Of a DNA stretch of 39,418 bases, positions 29,492-35,912 are shown piece after piece. Made by a program: the position numbers and the translations under genes. Below the pieces are notes generated by a model. The model did no database searches and was not told the origin of the DNA. It saw nothing but the letters and a program-made list of their open reading frames with translations. The stretch's first letter is position 1, and every line of letters starts with the position of its first letter. The DNA comes from Minisyncoccota bacterium (GTDB taxonomy: Bacteria > Patescibacteriota > Microgenomatia > UBA1400 > PJMF01): assembly GCA_029881675.1 (NCBI GenBank), contig JAOUMD010000008.1, positions 1-39,418 on the forward strand. The letters are read 5' to 3'.

Positions 29492-29755
29492 TGTAAGACC
29501 TGATTTTTAAATACTGATCAAGATTGAGGATATTAAGATGCACCATGTAACATGGGGACTAATTGGTACGGAAAATTGCTCGACAAAATTTATTGGGGGC
29601 AATGGGGCAGATGCTAAGGCTAAAAGCCTAATTGCATTGGGCCACCCGGTTGTAATTGTCTATATGGGAAATATCCCCGTATGGAAAAAACAAAAAGGTA
29701 GAACATACCGAAAAAATAGAATTGGGTCATGGACTTGTTGTAATTAGGTCTTACA
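29492..29755 (+). ncRNA. candidate structured RNA, family not recognised
   Basis: A 264-nt segment, clearly richer in G+C than its surroundings. Its ends form a 14-bp helix: 29492-29505 with 29742-29755 (one G-U). Inside are perfect hairpins at 29543-29555 (CCATG/CATGG), 29617-29629 (AGGCT/AGCCT, nested in CAATG/CATTG at 29600-29604 and 29635-29639), 29662-29682 (7 bp) and 29697-29709 (GGTA/TACC). A promoter-like TTGATG-n16-TAAATT predicts a start at about 29492, and a 9-bp GC hairpin follows. I see no RNase P (GGAAAGTCC), SRP (GGAAGCAGC) or tmRNA (GGTTCGA near the end) signature. A 69-aa ORF (29538-29747) overlaps but looks incidental. Confidence 0.6.
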
Positions 29756-29762
29756 CTCACTT

Positions 29763-29790
29763 ACAGCGGCCACGCACAATCGGCCGCTGT
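29763..29790 (+). terminator. GC-rich hairpin after the candidate ncRNA
   Basis: ACAGCGGCC and GGCCGCTGT are perfect 9-bp arms with a 10-nt loop, followed by TTTGCTATTTAT. The T-tract is imperfect. It starts 8 nt after the ncRNA closing helix and is the most GC-rich stem in the region. Confidence 0.6.
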
Positions 29791-29855
29791 TTGCTATTTA
29801 TAGTCCTTTTTCACCATCATAATTGCCTTGGTGGGGTATAATGTAGATACAAAGA

Positions 29856-29932
29856 GCACCAGTAGCTCAGTGGATTAGAGCGTCGGTCTTCGGAACCGTG
29901 CGTCGGGGGTTCGAATCCCTCCTGGTGCACCA
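29856..29932 (+). tRNA. tRNA-Arg (anticodon UCG)
   Basis: Acceptor stem GCACCAG/CTGGTGC, discriminator A and encoded CCA, anticodon loop CTTCGGA (TCG) closed by CGGT/ACCG, T-arm GGGGTTCGAATCCCT. TATAAT lies at 29837-29842. Confidence 0.94.
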
Positions 29933-29972
29933 TACTGCCCATTATTTATATAGTCTAAGAAAGGCGTATATT

Positions 29973-30218
29973 ATGGCAATGAGAAATCCAGAACATATCC
30001 AATATGGGTATAGATTGAATATATCCAGAGAAGATGCTGGGTATAGATCCAAACCTTCACCAGAAAAACAAGGTGAGCAAGAAGAACCAAATTTTGTTTA
30101 TAAATTCATTCAACAGATCTTATCTAAGCTCATTGATGAGGAATCTTTAAATAACGACGCAGAATTTCAATATAGGTCTCCTAAAGGTGACCCAGATAGT
30201 TACGATATTTACAACTAA
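29973..30218 (+). CDS. small hydrophilic hypothetical protein
   Basis: An 81-aa protein: a polar N-terminal part (MRNPEHIQYGYRLNISREDA), a central amphipathic helix (NFVYKFIQQILSKLIDEESL) and an Asp/Tyr-rich end. Function unknown. The ATG at 29973 has AGAAAGG 8-9 nt upstream. It lies directly after tRNA-Arg, possibly co-transcribed. Confidence 0.6.
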   Translation: MAMRNPEHIQYGYRLNISREDAGYRSKPSPEKQGEQEEPNFVYKFIQQILSKLIDEESLNNDAEFQYRSPKGDPDSYDIYN

Positions 30219-30234
30219 CCACTCAAGTAGATAG

Positions 30235-30263
30235 TTGACATTTTCCTATTTATATCCTATAAT
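30235..30263 (+). promoter_or_regulatory. perfect consensus sigma70 promoter
   Basis: TTGACA (30235-30240), exactly 17 nt, TATAAT (30258-30263). It is the strongest promoter in the window and serves the GC-richer gene at 30311. Confidence 0.85.
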
Positions 30264-30310
30264 GATGTGGAGGTTTTGATTGATAGAAATGATGAAAAAG
30301 GCAAACACTG

Positions 30311-30646
30311 ATGACAAAGTTAATGATAGTAAGTTCAGGTTCTGAGATGGATAAGACGGCTGTTGAACTTTATGCGGCATTGCTCAAGATATCTGGCTAT
30401 GAAACAATGTCAGATTGGGATAACCCTTTCGGGGAAAACCCCATTGAGACTGATGCGGACATACTGATCGTACAGGGCAGAGGAGATGAAAACTGGTTCA
30501 TGGATATGATACCAGATGGGAAACCAACTATTTTCATCACAACCCTCGGAATCCCCGTTGTAAAACAGGGTCAACATGTCCTTATTATCAAAGACGGGAT
30601 GGACTTACCTGACGCAATAAGAATTCAGGAAAATTTCTTGAAATAA
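30311..30646 (+). CDS. foreign-looking 111-aa alpha/beta protein
   Basis: A protein with alternating strands and helices (KLMIVSSGS, TAVELYAALLKISGYE, ADILIVQGRG, KPTIFITTLGIP, QHVLIIKDG), suggesting a small Rossmann/flavodoxin-like fold. It is not recognised. Codon use (GCG, CTC, CGG, GAC) and higher G+C differ from most neighbours. It has its own consensus promoter, AAAGG 9 nt before the ATG, and its own terminator, so it is a self-contained unit, as seen for moron-type genes or plasmid cargo. Confidence 0.7.
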   Translation: MTKLMIVSSGSEMDKTAVELYAALLKISGYETMSDWDNPFGENPIETDADILIVQGRGDENWFMDMIPDGKPTIFITTLGIPVVKQGQHVLIIKDGMDLPDAIRIQENFLK

Positions 30647-30674
30647 GCGTTGGTTTAACAATGGCAATACAATA

Positions 30675-30700
30675 GGGCGGGCTCTTAACCCGCTCTTTTT
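30675..30700 (+). terminator. intrinsic terminator of the 111-aa gene
   Basis: Stem GGGCGGG/CCCGCTC (one G-U) with a 7-nt loop, followed by five T. It lies 28 nt after the stop codon. Confidence 0.8.
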
Positions 30701-30762
30701 GCATTTATAAGACAAATGTACTCTGGTATGATAAAATAACTACCTGATATTTAATAATATTA

Positions 30763-30839
30763 GGGTCAATAGCTCAGTCGGTTAGAGCACCTGCCTCTTA
30801 AGCAGGGTGTCGTGGGTTCGAGTCCCACTTGACCCACCA
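30763..30839 (+). tRNA. tRNA-Lys (anticodon CUU)
   Basis: Acceptor stem GGGTCAA/TTGACCC, discriminator A, encoded CCA, anticodon stem CCTGC/GCAGG around loop CTCTTAA (CTT), and T-arm GTGGGTTCGAGTCCCAC. Confidence 0.95.
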
Positions 30840-32237
30840 TTAATCTTTATTTCTTACGAAAATCCTCTTAAATAACTTCTTCCACCTAGGAAGCTTCTTC
30901 TCATCTGCTTCATTCTGTTCAATCCTTTGTTTTCTATCTTGCTCTGCTTCCTTTGGATCAGTACTTCTTTTAATAACCTTTGCCCACTTTTCTACATTAA
31001 AATTCTCTCTCTGATGACCCATATTAACAGTGAAATGCTTTCTATTACCAAGTTGTCTAAAGAGATTTCTCTTACCCAATTTATTCAACAAATTAAACAT
31101 TACATCACCAAAGGTAGACGTAGTTATATCTGTAATTCCTTTTCTGACATAGGGAGCTATTTTCTTGTTTAAATCTGCAGTAGGCTGTTTAAGAAGTAAT
31201 AAACATTCAGCTTTAAATGCACTCTTCTTTAATGCCATCTGCTTTTCATCATCACTAGGAACATCACCTGATTTTCCTTGATCCTTTTTTTTCTGAGAGA
31301 TATATTGTTTAAACTTCTCTAAAAAATCTGGTTCTCCTTTGTATACATCTGCATAGTGGGGAAGACGGGCTAATACTTGAGCATAATCTAATCCCATACC
31401 AAGAGGTAATTGAACTGCTCTAAGCATTTTAAGTAACCTATTTTTATAATATTGATCAGCAGGATTATCTAAAAGAAACTGCATCTTTGATAATTCTTCA
31501 TCAGATAAATGATCAATTGCTTCAGTAGCAATTAATGATCCCATGGAAATACCATTGACTCTGACATAGTCATTGCCTTCCAAAAGATTCTTTTTTAAAT
31601 AATCTGCCACCATTTCACCATGTGCTCCAAAGCCTTTTTCTTGAATATCAGCCAAAAACTCTGGGGTTACTTCACCCCAATCAGAATTTGCTGAACCCAA
31701 GACCCTGACATCTACTTCTGGTAATGGCTCACCTTTTTTCCAAGCCGCAAAAATTCTGGGAAGATCTGTAAAAGCTTGGTTGTAAACATAGTCCCATGGA
31801 GTAAAAGGATGACCAACTGGTGGAGGAGAGAAGCCTGGGATAATAACTGTCGATCTTTTTTGGGGTACTATCTCAGAATTTGCCAATTGCTCTTCTTGTG
31901 TAAGTTTTTTTTGTGCAATTTTATCTTGGAATACTTTTCTAAATATCTCAGTGACAGAAACAATGCTAACAGGCCATTTACCTTTTTCATTTTCAAAAGT
32001 AGTAAAAGATTCAATACCCTGACGATCTATTTCAGAAATAACTTCAGCAATTACCTTTGCCATTTCTGGAGAGGTCAATTCTTCTGCCTTTTCTATAGCG
32101 ATATCGTGATAATTACTAACTAACTCTTGAGCTTGGGGTTCTTGTTCTTTAACAACTGGAGTCTCAGTATGATCTGGGGGAGATTCTAATGAGGTAGGTA
32201 GCTGAAATGATGTTTCTGAATTAATCACAACAATCAT
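30840..32237 (-). CDS. large alpha/beta-hydrolase-like protein
   Basis: A 465-aa protein. After an about 125-residue Glu/Gln-rich N-terminal part, VIIPGFSPPPVGHPFTPWDY starts an alpha/beta-hydrolase-like core with the nucleophile elbow VNGISMGSLIA (G-x-S-x-G) and a late VNMGHQRENF that could supply His. A long helical insertion (about 270-400) lies between them. The C-terminus is basic. A lipase/esterase-type or peptidase role is possible; there is no signal peptide. The gene ends beside tRNA-Lys. AAGGGA lies very close to the ATG. Confidence 0.7.
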   Translation of the reverse strand: MIVVINSETSFQLPTSLESPPDHTETPVVKEQEPQAQELVSNYHDIAIEKAEELTSPEMAKVIAEVISEIDRQGIESFTTFENEKGKWPVSIVSVTEIFRKVFQDKIAQKKLTQEEQLANSEIVPQKRSTVIIPGFSPPPVGHPFTPWDYVYNQAFTDLPRIFAAWKKGEPLPEVDVRVLGSANSDWGEVTPEFLADIQEKGFGAHGEMVADYLKKNLLEGNDYVRVNGISMGSLIATEAIDHLSDEELSKMQFLLDNPADQYYKNRLLKMLRAVQLPLGMGLDYAQVLARLPHYADVYKGEPDFLEKFKQYISQKKKDQGKSGDVPSDDEKQMALKKSAFKAECLLLLKQPTADLNKKIAPYVRKGITDITTSTFGDVMFNLLNKLGKRNLFRQLGNRKHFTVNMGHQRENFNVEKWAKVIKRSTDPKEAEQDRKQRIEQNEADEKKLPRWKKLFKRIFVRNKD

Positions 32238-32264
32238 TGTCCCTTAAACAATCTATTTGGACAA

Positions 32265-32522
32265 TTACTTCTTTCTCAGACTTCTAGGTTTGTATTTATC
32301 TGGAGTAGTTCGATAAAAAAATCCTTCTCCAGCTAAAATAATTAACTGAGCAATATCAGCCTCACCCTTTTGTGCCAAGCATCTTAACTCCCAAATCTTC
32401 TGCTTATTCCACCATTCTATTTCTTCAGGTGTAGCTGTAGTTACTTCATCAGCTTCATAAGGATCCTGTTTACGATCTTGATGAATATCTAAAAACTCTT
32501 GATGTTCCTTGCTTCTTTTCAT
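32265..32522 (-). CDS. small charged hypothetical protein
   Basis: An 85-aa hydrophilic protein (MKRSKEHQEFLDIHQDRKQD...) with a helical middle (EEIEWWNKQKIWELRCLAQ; ADIAQLIILAGEGF) and a basic end (KYKPRSLRKK). Function unknown. An extended -10 box lies 7 nt before the ATG, so it is probably leaderless. It precedes the hydrolase-like gene on the same strand. Confidence 0.6.
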   Translation of the reverse strand: MKRSKEHQEFLDIHQDRKQDPYEADEVTTATPEEIEWWNKQKIWELRCLAQKGEADIAQLIILAGEGFFYRTTPDKYKPRSLRKK

Positions 32523-32529
32523 ATGTAGA

Positions 32530-32538
32530 ATTATACCA
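32530..32538 (-). promoter_or_regulatory. extended -10 promoter, leaderless start
   Basis: On the minus strand TGGTATAAT (TG-n-TATAAT) ends 7 nt before the ATG at 32522. Confidence 0.55.
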
Positions 32539-32555
32539 AAAAGAAAATATTGTAA

Positions 32556-32945
32556 TTAATACCTCTTCATACTTCTTCTGGATCTTTTCTTTTTCTTACC
32601 CTTTTTCCTTCTCCGATATGCATAAGTATGACCTTGAGACTCTTCTACTTCTTTTGGATCAAGATCAAAAAGCGCCCAAGCCATCATGGCAATATCTGGT
32701 GCATCCCATGATATTTGTTGTTCATCAGCTTGCTTATGACAATCATGACAAAGCATAATCATGTTTTCAGTACTCCTAATTACCATTGGAGTTAATACTG
32801 GATTATGACTTGCTAAAAAACATGCAATTAAATGGTGGCCATATAATTTAGTTTCAGCTCCACAACATTCACACTTACCTTCACAACCGGTAAGTCTTTC
32901 TTCTTTTAAAGCCTCTCCAAAACTATAAAACTCTCTTGTACCCAT
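32556..32945 (-). CDS. HNH endonuclease-like protein
   Basis: A 129-aa protein with an HNH/zinc-finger core: CEGKCECCGAETKLYGHHL gives the first Cys pair and the catalytic His, TENMIMLCHDCHKQADE gives the Asn and the second Cys pair. The C-terminus is an Arg/Lys-rich tail (RRRKKGKKKKRSRRSMKRY) suited to nucleic-acid binding. HNH domains nick or cut DNA; targets are unknown. No phage genes are adjacent. Confidence 0.85.
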   Translation of the reverse strand: MGTREFYSFGEALKEERLTGCEGKCECCGAETKLYGHHLIACFLASHNPVLTPMVIRSTENMIMLCHDCHKQADEQQISWDAPDIAMMAWALFDLDPKEVEESQGHTYAYRRRKKGKKKKRSRRSMKRY

Positions 32946-32986
32946 TAATATTTTCTAGTAATAACAATATTCTATCTATGTCTTAA

Positions 32987-33508
32987 TTATTGCAAATTAA
33001 TAATATACCTTCTTTTCTCAATTCCACTTGGGTTGGTAGTAATCTCAATAAACTGACCACCATTAGCCTCAATAATTTTTCTTGAGCCCTCATTATCTAA
33101 GTCACATGTAATAACAGCTTCTTTAATACCTAGTTCTTTAGCCTTTTCTAAAGCCAACTTAAGGATCAGTTTTCCAAATCCCAATCTTCTTCTTGTTGGT
33201 CTAATATCATATCCAATATGACCACCAAACTTATCTAGAAACTCATTGAGCTCATGCCTAATATCTAACCTACCAATATATCCTCCATCATCAACCAACC
33301 AGTAGACTGTATGAGGAACATATCCTTCTGGAAGACCAATTCCTTTAGCTTCATTATTTATATCTTCAACATATTTCTCAAAGTTATTTTCCAATTCTTT
33401 GATATTAAGATGACGATAATTAAAAAGATTCTCCGCTTGATACTCTCTCACAGCACTTAAAAAACTATCTTTATATTTATCACTAGGAAGAACTAATTGG
33501 GCTTTCAT
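32987..33508 (-). CDS. GNAT-family acetyltransferase
   Basis: A 173-aa protein of the GNAT fold. The acetyl-CoA loop is RPTRRRLGFGKLILKLALEK (R-x2-G-x-G-type), preceded by the strand GGHIGYDIRP and followed by EAVITCDLDNEGSRKIIEAN (motif B), typical of RimI/YitI-like acetyltransferases. Substrate unknown. An extended -10 box lies 6 nt before the ATG. Divergent from the riboflavin kinase gene 33 bp away. Confidence 0.9.
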   Translation of the reverse strand: MKAQLVLPSDKYKDSFLSAVREYQAENLFNYRHLNIKELENNFEKYVEDINNEAKGIGLPEGYVPHTVYWLVDDGGYIGRLDIRHELNEFLDKFGGHIGYDIRPTRRRLGFGKLILKLALEKAKELGIKEAVITCDLDNEGSRKIIEANGGQFIEITTNPSGIEKRRYIINLQ

Positions 33509-33514
33509 AAATTG

Positions 33515-33523
33515 AGTGTAACA
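33515..33523 (-). promoter_or_regulatory. extended -10 promoter, leaderless start
   Basis: On the minus strand TGTTACACT (TG-n-TACACT), the hexamer ending 6 nt before the ATG at 33508. Confidence 0.5.
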
Positions 33524-33541
33524 CTTAGAATTTCAACTATC

Positions 33542-33898
33542 ATGCAAGAAATATATTCAGGAATAGTTATCAAAGGAGATGGAAGAGGAAGAACAATTGG
33601 TTATCCTACTGCTAATATTGATATATCAAAATTAATAATTGATATTGAACCTGGGGTTTATTCATCAATTACTACTTATGATAATACCCCATATAAAGCT
33701 ATTCTTTTCTTTGGACCAAAGAAGACTTTCAATCAAGTAGAGAACACCTTAGAAGTTCATATCCTAGACTTTGACCAAGATATCTATGATCAAGAACTAG
33801 AATTTACCATTGGTCAATTTATCAGAGGACCGGTTAAATTTAACTCCGTTGAGGAACTTGTTACACAAATTAAGAGTGATATAGAACAAATTGACTAA
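33542..33898 (+). CDS. stand-alone riboflavin kinase domain
   Basis: A 118-aa protein equal to the C-terminal kinase domain of RibF: SGIVIKGDGRGRTIGYPTAN with the nucleotide-binding Gly/Thr-Ala-Asn motif, EPGVYSSITTYD, and LEVHILDFDQDIYDQ, where Glu activates riboflavin. The FAD synthetase domain is absent, so it should make FMN only; this suits a cell with a flavodoxin. ATG 33542 starts the family fold; the longer frame from 33497 overlaps the GNAT start. Confidence 0.88.
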   Translation: MQEIYSGIVIKGDGRGRTIGYPTANIDISKLIIDIEPGVYSSITTYDNTPYKAILFFGPKKTFNQVENTLEVHILDFDQDIYDQELEFTIGQFIRGPVKFNSVEELVTQIKSDIEQID

Positions 33899-33906
33899 AT
33901 AAGTTA

Positions 33907-34815
33907 TTACTTATTCTTTGCTAAGCCAATCTTAGAAACATTATAAATAGCAAACATCAGTACTGCTGCTGCTATGTATTGTGTCGGAGCTAAGACTGTT
34001 TTGTATAAGAAAATATCAATAAAGACAGCAGTCATTGGAAAGGCTAACTCTAAAATAGTAGATACTTTAGCTTCAGTTTGTTTGAGACCTTTGTAATAAA
34101 TCCATAAAGCAAACATTCCAGTAGAAAGTGCAATCACTACTAATCTACCTAGTTGTGGGGTAGTAGGAGAGAGGATCATAGCTCCTTGTCCAAGTGCATA
34201 GACACCAACAAAAGCAAAGATAGTAGTAAAGAAAAATCTCAATCCAGTAATTAAAGTATCTGAATGTTTCTTGAGTGCATATCTAGAGACAGCAGTAGAA
34301 GAACCCCAGGCAAAAGCAGCTCCCAGAGCAAATAATGCTGCAGTAATTGTGCCTGCTCCTGTTTCAAAATTAACAATTCCATTTTTAAATGTAACAAAGA
34401 AAGCAGCGATGAAAGCTAAGAGAGCCCAACCTAAATACTTAGGACCGACTTTTTCTTTAAGTAAGATAACTCCAGCTGTGGCCGCAAAGATTGGTTGTAA
34501 TTTTTGAAGTAAGAAAACAACAGAGAAAGGAATAAACTGAACTTTAACCAATGCAGTAGTAAACCATAATGTTCCAAATAAACCACTAAATAAACTAATC
34601 CATAAAATAGCGATCCATTCTTTTGAAGTAAGAATCTCTTTCTTCTGAGTTTTGAATAACATAGGAAGAATTAATAAAAGACCAATTAAGTGCTCATAGA
34701 AAACAATGATAATCGGAGCAAGGGTAAAAAGACTACGTCTTAAAACACCATCTACACCCCAAAGTAAGGCTGCAATAACTATTAACAATGGTCCGTGGGA
34801 TAAAAGCTTTTTCAT
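33907..34815 (-). CDS. EamA/DMT-superfamily transporter
   Basis: A 302-aa inner-membrane protein with ten predicted helices in two EamA repeats (about 8-140 and 155-295). Typical segments are GPLLIVIAALLWGVDGVLRR, FLLQKLQPIFAATAGVILLK with EKV, and the second-repeat LGAAFAWGSSTAVSRYAL and LELAFPMTAVFIDIFLY. Substrates of the family include amino acids and metabolites; none can be assigned. An extended -10 TGTTATACT lies 9 nt before the ATG. Confidence 0.93.
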   Translation of the reverse strand: MKKLLSHGPLLIVIAALLWGVDGVLRRSLFTLAPIIIVFYEHLIGLLLILPMLFKTQKKEILTSKEWIAILWISLFSGLFGTLWFTTALVKVQFIPFSVVFLLQKLQPIFAATAGVILLKEKVGPKYLGWALLAFIAAFFVTFKNGIVNFETGAGTITAALFALGAAFAWGSSTAVSRYALKKHSDTLITGLRFFFTTIFAFVGVYALGQGAMILSPTTPQLGRLVVIALSTGMFALWIYYKGLKQTEAKVSTILELAFPMTAVFIDIFLYKTVLAPTQYIAAAVLMFAIYNVSKIGLAKNK

Positions 34816-34870
34816 AACAAAGGGAGTATAACAAATTAATATCTGAATAAAACCAGAGAATGCATGATGC

Positions 34871-35851
34871 TTACCTTGTTATGGTAAGCAATCCAAATTT
34901 ACTATTTGTACCCTCTTTATCACTCCGAGAAGCAGATAACTGATGCATTAACTCATGAGCGCGAAGTTCTCTCTTATTTTTTTTGGCAAAATGATCCATA
35001 TACTTATGTTTTAACATCTCAGCTACACTCATACCAATTACGCCAACAGCTGGAATAACCGATGAAAAAGCAACAGCTGTCCCTAAAAAAACTCCTTTTG
35101 CGACAGCCCTCACTCTCAAACCAAGCTTTCTCTTACTTGTTGATTCTTCATCAAAATAAGTATTAACTTCACCAGACTTAGGAGAATATACCCCAAGCCT
35201 ATTTTCATATCCCCAGGCAAATCCAGAGAAATGTTTTTTTACTAATCCACTAGCTTTATCCATCAACCGTTTTCTAGAAACATTCTTTGCTGCTTGGATA
35301 ACTAATGCTAAATCAAAATTACTTGATCCAACTTCTATATATTCTTTCACCCAATCAAAACCTCTCCAATCAAGATTTTCCATATAGCCTTCCAATGTTC
35401 TTTCTGTCTGAGAGTCATCTACTGGCCTTAAGTGTTCCTTAACCATTGCCATTAATACTTGGTGTGAATAAGCATCTCCATTTATTTGAACTTCTCTACA
35501 AAGATCATCAATGAAATCTCTAGCATCAGGATAATAGTCTTGGTATCTTGGCAGTGAAGTAGTTAAACCCATACCGAGGGCATATCCTGTGGAAGTATCG
35601 TTGATAATTTCATTGACACCGTAAGAAATATTATAAAATGCTGCTTCAAAGTCTTCCCAATTTACTCCCAATTTCTCAGCAAAAGCTTTTCTTTTTTCAG
35701 CTTCAATCGGAAAAACTAGATGTGACTTTTCTGACACTGATTCTTTGGATTTTGAATATGCTAAACCTTCTTGATCAAGTTTAACCATTAACTCTTGTCG
35801 TACTGCTTCGAGAATCTGCTCTTCACTTATCTGGCCTTCATAATTAGTCAT
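34871..35851 (-). CDS. hypothetical protein with C-terminal helix hairpin
   Basis: A 326-aa, mainly helical, acidic protein of unknown function. One hydrophobic stretch near the C-terminus (VAKGVFLGTAVAFSSVIPAV) may be a membrane segment, followed by a basic region and an HELMHQLSAS end; HELMH resembles HExxH only in part and is not a metalloprotease signature. ATG 35851 is used because TATGAT lies 6 nt before it; a TTG two codons upstream is also in frame. Divergent from secA. Confidence 0.6.
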   Translation of the reverse strand: MTNYEGQISEEQILEAVRQELMVKLDQEGLAYSKSKESVSEKSHLVFPIEAEKRKAFAEKLGVNWEDFEAAFYNISYGVNEIINDTSTGYALGMGLTTSLPRYQDYYPDARDFIDDLCREVQINGDAYSHQVLMAMVKEHLRPVDDSQTERTLEGYMENLDWRGFDWVKEYIEVGSSNFDLALVIQAAKNVSRKRLMDKASGLVKKHFSGFAWGYENRLGVYSPKSGEVNTYFDEESTSKRKLGLRVRAVAKGVFLGTAVAFSSVIPAVGVIGMSVAEMLKHKYMDHFAKKNKRELRAHELMHQLSASRSDKEGTNSKFGLLTITR

Positions 35852-35897
35852 AAACAAATCATACTAAAATTATCCACTCGATAAAATGGTAATTTTT

Positions 35898-35906
35898 TGA
35901 TATAAC
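35898..35906 (+). promoter_or_regulatory. extended -10 promoter of secA, leaderless
   Basis: TGATATAAC (TG-n-TATAAC) ends 6 nt before the ATG at 35913. Confidence 0.55.
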
Positions 35907-35912
35907 CTTCAC

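Noticed and set aside
29538-29747. 69-aa ORF inside the GC-richer patch
   Set aside because: It overlaps a segment with a 14-bp end helix and several perfect hairpins; the protein has no family pattern and a Cys/Arg/Trp-rich tail typical of chance translation. Kept as the alternative to the ncRNA reading.
34871-35851. HExxH metalloprotease at the end of the 326-aa protein
   Set aside because: HELMH fits the letters, but it lies in the last about 25 residues with no third ligand or surrounding protease fold.
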